Notes under the pieces: generated by a model
Told to the model about the DNA's origin: nothing
Databases searched by the model: none
The model's input: only the letters and a program-made list of their open reading frames with translations
Assembly (NCBI GenBank): GCA_024663395.1
Contig: JANFAH010000038.1
Span: 434,001-498,000, forward strand
DNA: 64,000 nucleotides
From: Pisolithus tinctorius
Lineage: Eukaryota; Basidiomycota; Agaricomycetes; Boletales; Pisolithaceae
Direction: 5' to 3'
Made by a program: the position numbers and the translations under genes
Part shown: positions 40,690 to 52,352 of the stretch, in pieces
Numbering within the stretch: position 1 is the first letter of the stretch
Layout: each line of letters begins with the position of its first letter

Positions 40690-41660
40690 GCTTTCGAGGT
40701 AGCATAAGAACGATCGTGTGAGGCATGGAGGATGGGACATGTAGTATCGTGCGTTGAAACCAGATATGTCTTCGTCGAAGGTGAAGGATGACATTATAGA
40801 CTAGATCTGGGTGGGTAAGCTATTGGGATGTAAAATATCTACGACATACTAACGGCGGCTGTGAATCTGCAAGTCGAAGTGGTCCGACGGTCGTGCACTA
40901 AAGTACTCTCCTGTATCAACTGCCGCTTGAGCCTTCCAACGTCCCCATATATATACGGGATCTCCTGTACCGACAAATCCCCCAGGTCTTAGTAAGCCGT
41001 GGAGAGTAGATGTAGATGTGGCCACGTGGGATGAGGCGTTGCAAGTGGGCCAGTGCTGGTAGGCGCGTAGCGATCGCGAAGACAACACACAAGGCGGAAG
41101 ATGGGTGCATTAGCTCCCCGATTCTCACAGCAGTAGTGGAGGGTTCTTGTCTGCAGCAAATGGTTAGGCGCCCTGCAAACTAGGCTCCTTCCCCGACAGC
41201 ACCAAAAAAAAACTCATGGATCCAGACTCCTTGTCTACCATGTATTCTGCGATAGTAAATCCATCCCAGAGGCACAACGGGCAACTGCCGGTTCTGTACA
41301 ACGAAGGAGCGGTGCGCGCAACAGATGTGGAGCGATAGTGCTCTCAGCCATGGAACGTGGAGGCCCCAGTGTAATTGTCTCATTTACTGTAAATAAGTAT
41401 ACGTTTTTGGTATGATACATAAAATAAAACATGGCTCGCAAACTTTGGTATCGTTCGTCCTGTCTTCCTCGCCGTTCCATGCATGTTTAAAAGTATTGCA
41501 TACCCTGTGACGGTTTATCGTCCATGTCGGCCAACGGGTGCGTTTCGACCTGCACGAACACCTATAAAGAATACATCGGTTCCTACCCGGATAATGGACC
41601 AATGGAGTACAATCCACACACCTCCGGCTGCGTCCTCTGCGGTTGGAACACAACCACCTA
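40690..41660. other. Duplicated flank, no gene
   Basis: The first 300 bases match the sequence after the glutaredoxin at 51427-52030 (shared landmarks GAGCTTTCGA, ACCAGATATGT, ACCGACAAATC). Nothing recognised after about 41050. Confidence 0.5.
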
Positions 41661-41661
41661 A

Positions 41662-43090
41662 TCACGAGACACAATGTGCATGAAACATCGCAACGAAGCG
41701 ACTGCAATGGTTGAAAGGTCTCACCCCAGGATGATTGCTCCTGCCATGGCTTACTTCGTCCTCTGACGACCCATCATATTTATGTGGCGTACGAGCGTTC
41801 AAGGTGGATAACATGCAGTTTGTGTATAGCTTTGATAGTATCTGGCTGAATAACACATAACTGGGCGAAGCGTCGTGTGAGAGGTCTCGTTGTAGCGCGT
41901 ACAGGAAAATAATAATACTTACTTGCCCATACTCTATAGACCAATTAAGGTGAGTACACTGCTCACTTAAGTGCATTGGCATAGCCGTCACTCACGTTGG
42001 TCATGTAGCACGTCAAGTCTACGATAGCAACGATGGTTGTCACGACCCCAGTCTGTACAGTCACTGGATTGGGCGTGCGGTCAGCAAATCTGAGTCCGTG
42101 CAACACTAAAATTGCGCGACTCACTCCTGAGGATCCGATTGATAGTGCTGTTCAGTGCAGGGTAAAAACTCTTGTGTCTTCCCTGAGAATGCGACTGTAA
42201 GAAATGGAAATGGGACGAGGAATTGTAAAGGGATATCCACCAGATGCCACACGAGCGAAACGGCAATAATCGTATCAGCGATGACCGCCCCAACCAACCA
42301 TATCGAAACCTCAATTCGTAGGTCTGGAACCAGGAAAATACTTGGGTCGAGGGCCAGACCGACGGTGGTGGCGAGCGAGCCTGCCAAGTTGGCCAGGCTA
42401 CATAGAACGATAGCCGCCACAATGAAAACATTCTTGGTAACCACATGTGCCCTCCACGCGAAGAAGTGTTGTACCGCCACGCTGACAACACCCTGCAGCG
42501 GGTTGTTAGGTGAGAGATGGGTGTGCGGAGAATGAAGGCGCACCGTCGAGGCGGCACCTGTATATAATGGCGAAATCCCTTGTTGAGCTAGGGTGTAGAA
42601 ATATCAGGAACAGATTCGTACCAGCTGCGAATGCTGTCCAAGGGCGTTAGATAGCCTAATTTTCATTGAAATTCATGGACTAACCCCAGTTGCCACGCAC
42701 AAGGTTCGCCTCATCACCTACGCTCCGAACATGCCGTCTACTTCAGCCCCACACATAAACGCAAAATGAGAAGGCGCACCAAAGTTAATAATTAGCGCAT
42801 TGTAGATGTAGTAAATGCTGACGACACAGTTGAACGTGTCCAACAAGTACAAAATCACTATGCTGGGATTTGCGAGGGTGAACGCTTAGCACAGAAGGAA
42901 AAAAAAAAAAGACCAACAATGACTTCAACCATAATCTATCTCTGCGCACAGTGGTTTCACTAGTCACTCTAGGTAGATCCTGAACTGACACGCACTTTTT
43001 ATACATTGTGAGATACAAGTATACCTGCGTGGTGGCGAGACCGTGAAGGAAGATGTTCACAGCCAGCCCGATGAGGAACGGCCCTTGGCT
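41662..43090 (-). CDS. DUF6534-type seven-helix membrane protein
   Basis: Minus strand, several exons. N-terminal span PFLIGLAVNIFLHGLATTQVYLY (given in part; about 43070-43000). Then VILYLLDTFNCVVSIYYIYN (about 42850-42795), QHFFAWRAHVVTKNVFIVAA (about 42470-42415), the span WLVGAVIADTIIAVSLVWHL (about 42300-42240), NSTINRILR, TVQTGVVTTIVAIVDLTCYM (about 42055-41998), and the C-terminal ILSKLYTNCMLSTLNAR (about 41850-41790). These are the hallmark motifs of the family, whose function is unknown. The exact start and some exon borders are not resolved, and I cannot exclude frameshifts. Confidence 0.65.
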
Positions 43091-43099
43091 ACGAGAAGA

Positions 43100-44515
43100 A
43101 ACATAAATGTCATCGACCAGTCGCCGATTGGCATAAATAACTTACAAGCCTTGTGCTACACTCGCCGTCATGCGCTTCGACGTCTCCGAAAGTGCAGGAT
43201 GACGATGGGTACAGGGGAGGTATAAAAGCAAGAGCAAAAGATCAGTCAAAGAGGAAGGAACTTACCCCACAAAATATACATGCGGGGAAAGAACTTTTCT
43301 CGAGAAACTTTACACGCAGGACTTATCACATGTTGAAATTTTAAAAGTTCACAGTATAAATTACTGCCCTGTCCTGTCACATTTTAAGTTTATTGACTCA
43401 GGTACGATATTCCGCTTACAACATAAAGCTTACACGTCCTACGTGTAATTTTCTCCTCAACACTTGGCTTGTTCAGCGCGCAGGCCTCCGACCGGGTGAA
43501 AATTCGCAAAACGTTTGCTAGATACTTGGGAAGTTTCTGGGCGTCGACGAACGTTGTTCGAATATGAGGGCCTGAGTAAGAAACGAGGGGCATATTTTTC
43601 ATTTCAACACAATGTCAGTTTTGTTCAGAATCGACGCTCGGGGGCCGAGGCAAGGGCCGAGGCGTCATGATTGTCAGGGGTTGCCACGCGACTGTAGCCC
43701 ACGTGACATGTACAAGACCCCCCAACCGTCAGTCACCATTGAATGACCTCAACGTGGACGAGTCCAACGGGCAGCCATGCACCCCTGATCGAATCATTCA
43801 ACAGGTACAGTGCAGTCCCACCATACCCTCAAGTTCACCTCCGACGGCACCTTCAACTGGTGACTATGTACCTGACTCCTGAGAACGGCCTCTCAGGATT
43901 TCGGTCTTCGCTGAACCGCCCGCAACACTCCTCCACATTTGAGTATTCATTGCCTTGTCTCACCAATCCAACCGCGAATATCCTCCTCCGTGAGCGTCGA
44001 ACTCTCTCCCACCGAGCTGGGTATGACAGCGTCATATCGTTTAAAATTGATCACTAATTAGAGCTTCCTTAGGCTTGCATTACCCGAGGACGGACCTTAT
44101 AACCTCACTGAACACCTTCACATGAACAGGCTATTTGCGATGCCTCGGTGATGTATGTTCCGGACGCAGCTGAGGAGTGAAGTATGGACCCACGTGAACC
44201 AGTGACAAACCAAGAGAAACGTAGCGACTTGGTAAGGAAGTGACTCGATGCGTGCGATGCGTTGTTCTCGAGTCCCCTGTGACAATCTCCCGCCACAACT
44301 ATGCGGGCAATGAATCACTCTAGCTTTTCGAGACTTTCATTGAAGGCGCGGATTCCTGGGATCACGATAAACAATCACATATATGCTTGAATGGAAATAG
44401 GGGGGGAACTTACGAGCGCTGAGTGCGCTCTAATAACGCAATATTTGGTGGAATCATCGTAATTGCAGACTGTAAACTCTTACAGGTTTGTCACGGGCCT
44501 CTCGCAACAATTTCA
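43100..44515. other. No gene recognised
   Basis: Short frames only, none with a motif I know. Confidence 0.4.
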
Positions 44516-45109
44516 TCATCCGTTTAGTCTGATTCTCAGGTTCCAAGTGTCCACGGCAAACTTGGAAATCTCGTAATCGATGAGTGCGCGAAAGGGATAC
44601 CATGGATCACGGTCGCAATCAGGAGCAGGGGGCTCAGAGGAACGTTCGCTGGTACGCTCGGCAAGGTGTGACGTCTTTGGTTCGATGCGTGTTGCCCGCT
44701 TGATGTTGTGGTGTGCGTAGGGTGGAGTGAAAAACAACTTAGGGTAACGGTTGACCCAGCTGTTTATGATTTCCACCTTGACCATGGTTTCCATGCGCTC
44801 CCAAGGGCTCCACATCATTGTGGACGTTAGGCGCACACATAGTATCACAAGCTAGTGACCTCAACTAAACTTATGGCGACCGCGCAAGAAAGAACATACC
44901 TTGTCGTGCTTGTGAGGCCGCGTCTGGACCAGGTTGGCCAGGTGCGGGCAGCTTGGAATTAACATGTCGGTCTGCATGGCAAAACACGGCTCAATGGGAA
45001 TAATGGCTACCGAAGTGAAGGGCCCGCCTTCTCTGTTCGCGTCAAGGAGTTCTTGAGGATTCTGAACCCGCCTAGCACAGACCTTTCGGCGACGTGGCAA
45101 GCCCATCAA
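44516..45109 (-). pseudogene. Fragment resembling a Plavaka-type transposon protein
   Basis: EPPAPDCDRDPWYPFRALID followed by YEISKFAVDT (about 44650-44540, minus) recalls the acidic N-terminal motif of Plavaka/CACTA-like transposon proteins of Agaricomycetes (DRDPWYPF ... DYE). A second minus frame, 44861-45109, starts MMGLPRRRKVCARR and is not clearly related. No transposase core found nearby, so this is at most a remnant. Recognition is from memory and moderate. Confidence 0.4.
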
Positions 45110-45426
45110 CTTAAACTCCTCGTCACGTATTTCACTACTTCATGAATTTCGAGAAGCTCGCGGACATAGCAGAGAAACTCTAGGCGAATACTATTGGAGA
45201 TGAGGGATTGGGGTGTAGAGAAGGATGCTTAGGAACACGACAGGTGGAATGAAAGCACAGAAAAGTAAGCCACGAGTCTTGGAGTACGAGGTGTTAAGTT
45301 TACACCGTAAGCCAATTCAGTACTTTGTACCGTAACGAAATTGCATTCAAGACACTTCAACTATCGCCACCACGGCAAGTCCAAAACTCCATAAAGCTTA
45401 GTCACCTTATATATCACCCCTTCCCA

Positions 45427-48400
45427 CTATGCCCACGAAACCTTGACATCCCCATTCAAATCCACTACTCCACCCGTCACGACCAGCTCCCCGATCTCCC
45501 TGTTGTACACCCACCCATTCACCTACCTCTCCCTGCACAACTACGCTGTCCGGTTCCTTCCCAACTCCGAGGATGGTGATCGTCTCCAACTTCTGTTCGA
45601 TAGTTATAAGCCCCCCATTGTGTTTTGACCCTCAGTGACCCCCCGCACGCTTCAAAGGTCAATCTCCTTGCCAGCGTGCTGTTTGAACTGCCTGCCAGTG
45701 CCACCCATGGCATCAAATTCTCCAGTCTCCCTGCATCCACGAACGCATCACCCCAAGCTTGTCCATCTCCATCGAGTGACACGAGTAACGCATACGGTCC
45801 ATTCATCGTTTCGTAGATCGTATACCCCGGTTGATCGTACAAGAGCAAAATAGATCCTCCGCGGATGTGGACATTGATATGGCTGATAGGAGCTTGGAGG
45901 GTTACGGTCGCTGATTGATTTGATGTGTTGGTTGGCGAAACCGAAACGGGTAGCATGCGTCCACCAGTCTCGCCATATGACATCTCCACGACCAGGGAAT
46001 ATACCTACGCGACCAATCGCGCACGAGCGTCACATTCCGGTGCCGACACAACCGAGAAATGATGACACACCTTGGACAGTCGTCTGTCCGGGCTCGAGAA
46101 CAGGGGTCACGAGGATATCCTTCCCAACGAGCCACTGCCGATCAACAGTGAAACAGTTCGGGTTCATCTGGGAACTCATAGAACAAAGCTCGGATTCGGC
46201 GGTAAACCAGCTGTAGATGCAGTTCGCAAAAAGGGTGTACTGTGCAATCCGTATACGACCATCAGGGTTAAGCATTGTAACCCAATAGAACGATCCCCAT
46301 AGTGCGCGGTTGGGATTACAGGAGTGAGGATACGCACCCAATATGGCAGCAACGAGTATCGTGCCCGTATAGCTATCTTTGACGCATTCGCGACGCTATC
46401 CCACCGATATGGCTCCTGAGGCAAAGCTGCATACGTATTATGATTCCTGTAAAACGGCATAAAGGCGGAGAGCTGCATCCATCGATTACATAACTCTTCG
46501 TCCGCGTTTCCATCTATCCCATCACGAGGAATCTGTCAGTTTCACGTGCAGAACGGGACAGGAGTGACACATACTAAATCCACATGTATCAGCGCCCTAC
46601 CATAGGCACTTGATATATCTGGAACTGGAGCACACCCTGGATATTCAAATACATATACTCCCACTTGCTGTAATTGTCCCCGAGCTATGTATCAAGGTCA
46701 CGTCAGCCCTCGCTCACGCACAGTCAATATCATCCATACGACACGAGACTTCTCCACGCAGCAAGTAGAACGAAATGAAACAAGAAACACGATAAACTCA
46801 CCCAATGCCCTGCCCACCTTCCTTGGCTCACAAATGTCGATCTTCCGATGATAAAGGGTCTCTGTCCCGGCCTGACCTTCTGCAATGCCAAATACGTTGC
46901 GCGAGCTTCCATCATTCCAAATAAATTGTGTACGTCCAGTTCGAGATAGTCCACCTGTGTGCGTTGCGTTCGTGGCAACGACGTGCGCCGAGAGAGCACC
47001 GAAACCTGTACGCAACGAAGGATGAAGTCTCTTAGAACGAGGAAGGTATCGAAGCAAACGAGGGACTAACCGTTGTGTGTCGCGTAGGGTGGATAGGTCA
47101 CATTTATACCTGTTTCCTCACCTGCACCAATGCCAGTGCCAACACTCTCTCGTTCTAGCACTAGTCCTCACCGCCACACTCGCCCCACTCCCACTCGCAT
47201 CCGAACACGAATATGTCGACGTCCCATTAATAGTCATATTCCCGCTCGGGCCCGAAACCGTCTCATTATAACTATACGTGTCGAACCGGTCATCACAACC
47301 ACTTGGACTCGGCTTCGAAGGGTGGACACGTACCATTCGGGATACCCAACCACCGTGACATTGGCGACACTCAACGGAGCAAGTGCTGAAAGATTCGCAC
47401 CTGTACCGCTGCACCCGCACATTTTATCAGTCCACTCATTTCGATTACATAACAGCCTCAGCCGCAGGGGGAAAAAAAAAGAAGACGTACCACGAATATC
47501 CACAAAGCGAGGTTGCCTCATTCATGTCGAGCCATATTCCACTAAAATCAACACCCCCATTCGTGCTCCAGTTCATCAATGCTTCTGTCCACCACTCCAC
47601 CGCGTTGTCCGAGAACCAGTCCGGGAACGCCTGTTGTCGTGAACATCGTCGGGAAGGGTGAGAGGAGGCGAGAGTGAGTGATTGGAAAAGAACAAATGGG
47701 ACGAAGAAACGTACGGTATACCCAGGCCACACCTGTCCGATATACAAAGATTCATCCGGGTTCTTCATAAACACACCCCTAGAATCCAAATTCATTCCGC
47801 CCTTTTGAGGGAGATAAAGTGAGATGGTACGTACATTTCCGAACCTCTCGTGAATGGGTCGTACTACAAATATGAAACAGAAGGAGATGCGATGCGTGAG
47901 TTCAATAGGTGGAGAGCAAGGGAAGAACCCGAAAGAGGGTTGTGAAGAGGTGCAGATACATACCACGTCTGTATTATTCACCGTCACAGCGATACCTGCA
48001 TCCACAATCGGAATAACTATGCACGACGTCAACTACCGGCACACACTCGCAAGCTATGCATCCAAGTAGCAGGAGAAGAGGGAACGTACAGTGTTGGTGG
48101 TTGGCTGTCTGTGCGGTAATGTCAGTACGCGTAATCAACATACACCGCCAAGTGGTGCAAGACAAAATGAAATTACATCCTCATCCATGGACCGGCAACG
48201 TGCATACGACGATAACCAGTAATGCTACACTCACCAAATTCTCAATGAATGACCTGATTTCGTCTGTTGGGAAACTGATAGGGTCAGTTGTGAAGTCCCG
48301 AAAGACGTGGTAAAGGTCGATGTCATTCCATTGGACTACGGCCGCCGAGTTCCACAGAGTGCAACGATGAATGCGCAGGTATGAGCAAGTACAATGAAAC

Positions 48401-49771
48401 GTGGGAGTCGAAGTGAGGCCAGTATGAACAGCAGGAACGCCTAGGATAGAAAGAAACAAATACCTTCAAGGGGAATGTCCGCTCCTCGCATTGCTTCTAC
48501 ATTCGCAATGTCATCGCTGACATTATGATATCCCCACCGACACAAATGGAATCCAAAACTCCAGGCTGGAGGCATAAACGGATAGCCGCTTATGGCTGCA
48601 TACTGTGCAATGACATCTATATCATTTGGGCCGCTGAAAAAGTAGAAGTCGAAGGTTCCACCAAGCATGCGGTATTGGATCAGGGATACTGGGGAGCCGG
48701 GGGGCGTTTGGAGCAGGATGTCAGAACCTGATGCACTGTGGGGAGAGTGGGTATGAAATTATGATTAGGGCTGCGAAGAAAGTGGTGCACCTGACAAGAA
48801 CGACGCCAGACGCAGTGGCTTTGCCCGTGGTCTCATTGTACCGATGTTCCAGATAAATAGGGTGTGAACCATACCTGTCAAGTGGCACATGTGCTTCGGT
48901 CAGACGTTCGTGGTACGGCATACATACATGTTCTGGTCAATAGGATTGGCATCATCACGATTCCAATGGGTCTGAATCGTGCCCGAACCACCCCCCGTGC
49001 CGATATCACGACGGAAACCACTACTTGCAATGACTTCACCTAACCCATAGATGTTGGTGCCGAGAGGAAGGGCCGATGTAATCTGAATACAGTGGAGGGG
49101 AGTGGTTTCGAGCATCGGTGAGGGCGGCAGACGATCTCACCTGGAGATATTGATCTTCGAACACGAGCGGGAACCCATCGAATGCAGTACTGGGATCAGA
49201 AACGTTGAATGGAGGAATAGGAGTAGTCGGTAACGATGAAATACGGGTATCGAAGATGGGCATCGCGTCGGGGTCCGAGCGGCGAGTAATCCAGAACGCA
49301 AAGGGAGAATGGTCATAGTTGAATACAAGATCAGAATCGTCGATGAGGGACTTCGTTGGAAGGGGAGGAGGCGGAATAATTGAAGTGGGGATCCTGAACT
49401 GGTCTTCAGCGGTGTCGAATATTGCAATACGGATGCTGTATGGTTGGGTTAAGTTAAGAACTACTGATGGAAGGACGGAACAGCGAACGTACGTAGATTG
49501 GGACTGGTATGTTACCTCGAGTGTGAGATTGGCGATGTCCGACCCGAATGCATTGCATGCTGGGCCGGCAAGCTGTAACTGTGCAGAGAGACCATGTTGG
49601 AGCTCGGTGAGAGAGGTGAGGGTATAGCCTGTGGACGATGAGCAGAGTATATACCCATGGTCCACGAACGCAATTATACTTACCTGGACAGTGTGAGACG
49701 TTCTTAGAGTAGACTAACGCTGACACCAAAGGTGCCGCGTTGCCAAGGGAAAGAACGAGAGGACGCAGCAT
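45427..49771 (-). pseudogene. GH31 alpha-glucosidase, copy 1 (multiple single-base insertions)
   Basis: Same exon plan as the intact gene at 52353-56692, with high identity. Start ATG at 49769-49771 with signal peptide MLRPLVLSLGNAAPLVSALV. Nucleophile motif GIWLDMNE is present (Asp codon 47526-47528), as are FHLCRWGYHNV and LVGKDILVTPVLEPG. Compared with copy 2, coding parts carry extra single bases near 45602, 45690, 45952, 46152, 46198, 46221, 46607 and 46950; each shifts the frame. I saw no compensating deletions. Either a decayed paralogue or an error-rich stretch of assembly. The stop is at 45427-45429. Confidence 0.8.
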
Positions 49772-50498
49772 CGTCGCAGGAGTGCTACCCCGATGACGAT
49801 GGGAGGGTTGTATTTAAAGTGGGGTACTGTGTTGATCATTAGACCGGTTGCATGACCTCGAGGTCACCAGATGACAAGGAATGCTGCTTCTGAGCGCTAG
49901 AACAAACGGACACGGCTTGCCGTGCTGAAGTTATGTATGTAAAAGAACATCACCTCGTGTCACAGAGAAGCAGCTCAGAATCCAAGTTGGAGAAAGGTGG
50001 ACCGCCTACTGTGCCATTTCCATAGAAAGAGTTGCTTTACATTGCGTAGTGGGGATGATCATGATGCACCTGGCCTATCAAACGATGGCATATCGATGAT
50101 GCGAATCGAACTCTTCGCTGAAGAAGCCTTGGGGAGTTGATGGAAGAGACACATAAACCCATCGTTGTATTGTAATGGGCGAGTTAAAACTTTAGTCTAC
50201 CATTGCAATAGGGCACGAGCATATCAGGCAAGTCTCCTGTTCCCGCCCTTCCACGGCGCGTGGCAGGTAGAATTCACCCCAGTCTACCTCGAACACAGAA
50301 CCTTTCGGCCAGTTCTTTGAGAAAACCTCCGAGACCGGACTAATCGCGTGCGGCTGAAATGAACTCGCTTTCGTCACAGACGAAGACTCGGACATGCACA
50401 TGTCCGGTTACAAAGATTAGCCTATAGCTTCCCCCGAGCCCAGTTCATTGCTCGAAGGCTCTCTCCCACTACTGGCGTTCAAGAGCAATGAACCGTGT
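49772..50498. other. Divergent intergenic region upstream of alpha-glucosidase 1
   Basis: TTTAAATA on the minus strand near 49811-49818 may be the TATA box of the glucosidase. No gene seen. Confidence 0.4.
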
Positions 50499-51235
50499 AT
50501 GCCAGAGGGAGGAGAAGAGGACTACGATAACGTCACGGGTGACTGGTTCGGTGGGAAAGAAGGCGAATGCACTGGGACAAATTCAGTGCGTAAGTCCGTT
50601 GGTTTGTATACTGATGATAACCAATTGATCGGTGGCTCAGCTGTCCGTCTACGCGCCCACCGGTCTTAATCCTGCCTTTTGACATGTCGAACACGCTGAT
50701 ATCGTCCGCGCAGTTAACCGTTCTTTTCAACGTCTTTCACCGTCGCAGCCGCTGTTGCCACCATCCGGCCGTCTTTGGCAGGGTAGGGATCCTCAACGAC
50801 AACTGCTCCTTTCTCGCCTACTACACCTTCTTCATCTGGTGCTGTTTTGGTCTACTGGTCACTCCGGGCTGCATATCTTACTTACAAGCAATATACCTGG
50901 CAAGATCAACGCTCAGTGGTCTCGTAACCTCGGCGCTCCGGGCCACTCGCGCATCCAAAATCGTCTTCACTGTTGCGAATACTACTCGCCGTTTCTCGAC
51001 GCCACCGTCTCGCAAATATGTTACGCTCGGTCGGTTTTGCCCGGATGCAAGGCGACCTACTTTCAAATCGAAAGATACGTGCTCGAGGTTCGGTATAAAA
51101 TCGTCTTCTCTCTCGGTCTCCTCCAGATCTCTATTATTCCCACTTGACTGCTGTGCTCGAACCATGTCACTCACTATTTTGGAAGGGTATGATGCCCAAG
51201 GCGTACCACCACAATTTGAATAGCATGACGACTTG
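50499..51235 (+). pseudogene. Tetraspanin-like membrane protein, decayed copy 1
   Basis: Begins MPEGGEEDYDN at 50499. TM2-TM3 region survives out of frame (FFIWCCFGLLVTPGC). The large outer loop reads KINAQWSRNLGAPGHSRIQN then LHCCEYYSPFLDATVSQICY and ARSVLPGCK (50900-51050); tetraspanins have CCG at the HCCEY position. A further hydrophobic stretch follows (IVFSLGLLQISII). Frames change several times and the tail after HVTHYFG meets a stop. The family normally organises membrane microdomains. Copy 2 is at 57190. Confidence 0.6.
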
Positions 51236-51426
51236 CGCTGGCGCGTGACACGGGATCGTCGATCTCCGACGGCACGATGAATACCGCATTGAGATTAACA
51301 CTGACAGCATTTGCGTTCATCCCTCAACCCGACCATGACATCATCTCGATCGACATCCACAGGAGCTATTTTTATAGCTCACCAACACTGAACACCTTCG
51401 TTACACCACCCAACATCAAATGAAGA

Positions 51427-52030
51427 ATGAGTTCCGCTAAAGACATTGTCGAGGTGCGTATCCCTCTTTGTTCACAAAAACTTCGCTCCCTTGTTTATGT
51501 TCCAACGTCAACCCCCAACACAAATAAGAATGCTATCGCCAACCGTCGCGTTGTCATCTTTGCCAAGAGTTACTGCCCACATTGCCGCGCGTCCAAACAA
51601 CTCCTGAAAGAGCTGTTCCCTCCCGGCGACATCCTCATATTCAAGTGCGTATTGTGTCGTTAATTTTGACTGGATGGTATAAACAACCTTCTAAAACGAA
51701 GAAGAAACTAGTCTAGATCTTATGGAAGGAGGACAAGCCATCCAGGACTACCTTGTCGTTAAGACGGGCAAGAAGACTGTCCCGCAGACGTTCATCAGTG
51801 TGTTGTGATCACTAACTCGTCGTCTTCCATGCTGACATGATACTAATACCGGTTCTCTTCCCACCTTTACGTTTCATGTCGATGGCGATGCTGACTTCTA
51901 CACTGACCTCTACGCTGATACGACACCCACAACCCACACAGACGGACATCACATCGGCGGAAACGACGATCTTCAAGAGGCCTATAAGAACGGGACACTA
52001 CAGCGCGTGATCGAGGGGTTGCCCGCGTGA
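51427..52030 (+). CDS. Dithiol glutaredoxin, active site CPHC (copy 3)
   Basis: Exon 1 MSSAKDIVE (51427-51453). Exon 2 NAIANRRVVIFAKSY, then CPHC (Cys codons 51573 and 51582) and RASKQLLKELFPP. Exon 3 DLMEGGQAIQDYLVVKTGKK, then TVPQTFI. Exon 4 GHHIGGNDDLQEAYKNG to the stop at 52028-52030. All introns have GT..AG ends and the frame is intact. No leader, so cytosolic. The usual Tyr of CPYC is His here, which could change the reactivity of the first Cys. It lies 323 bases from the convergent alpha-glucosidase 2 stop. Confidence 0.85.
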
Positions 52031-52352
52031 GCTTTCGATGTGCATAAGAACAATCGCGCGGGGCATGGAGTATGGAGCATCTGATGTCGTGCGATGAGAC
52101 CAGATATGTACATCTTCATCGAATGTGAACAGTGACGTTAAAAGGGTATTGTGGTCAGTTCTCTCTGCCTATGACATACTGGCGGGTCTGGGGTCGAAGT
52201 GGTTGAGGTGCGCTCTTCCCATGTGTACAAGTCTCCTTACCGACAAATCTCCGAGATCTCGAGCATCGCGCGCAATGATGGATTGTCAGCATTCCAGTGC
52301 TAGTTGGCGTGCCCGGGATATAGGCGTGCTACAATATTAAAGTACGCTGTCC

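Noticed and set aside
41180..41480. Possible small membrane protein on the minus strand
   Set aside because: Several overlapping frames of similar length with no conserved motif and no matching copy in the duplicated block.
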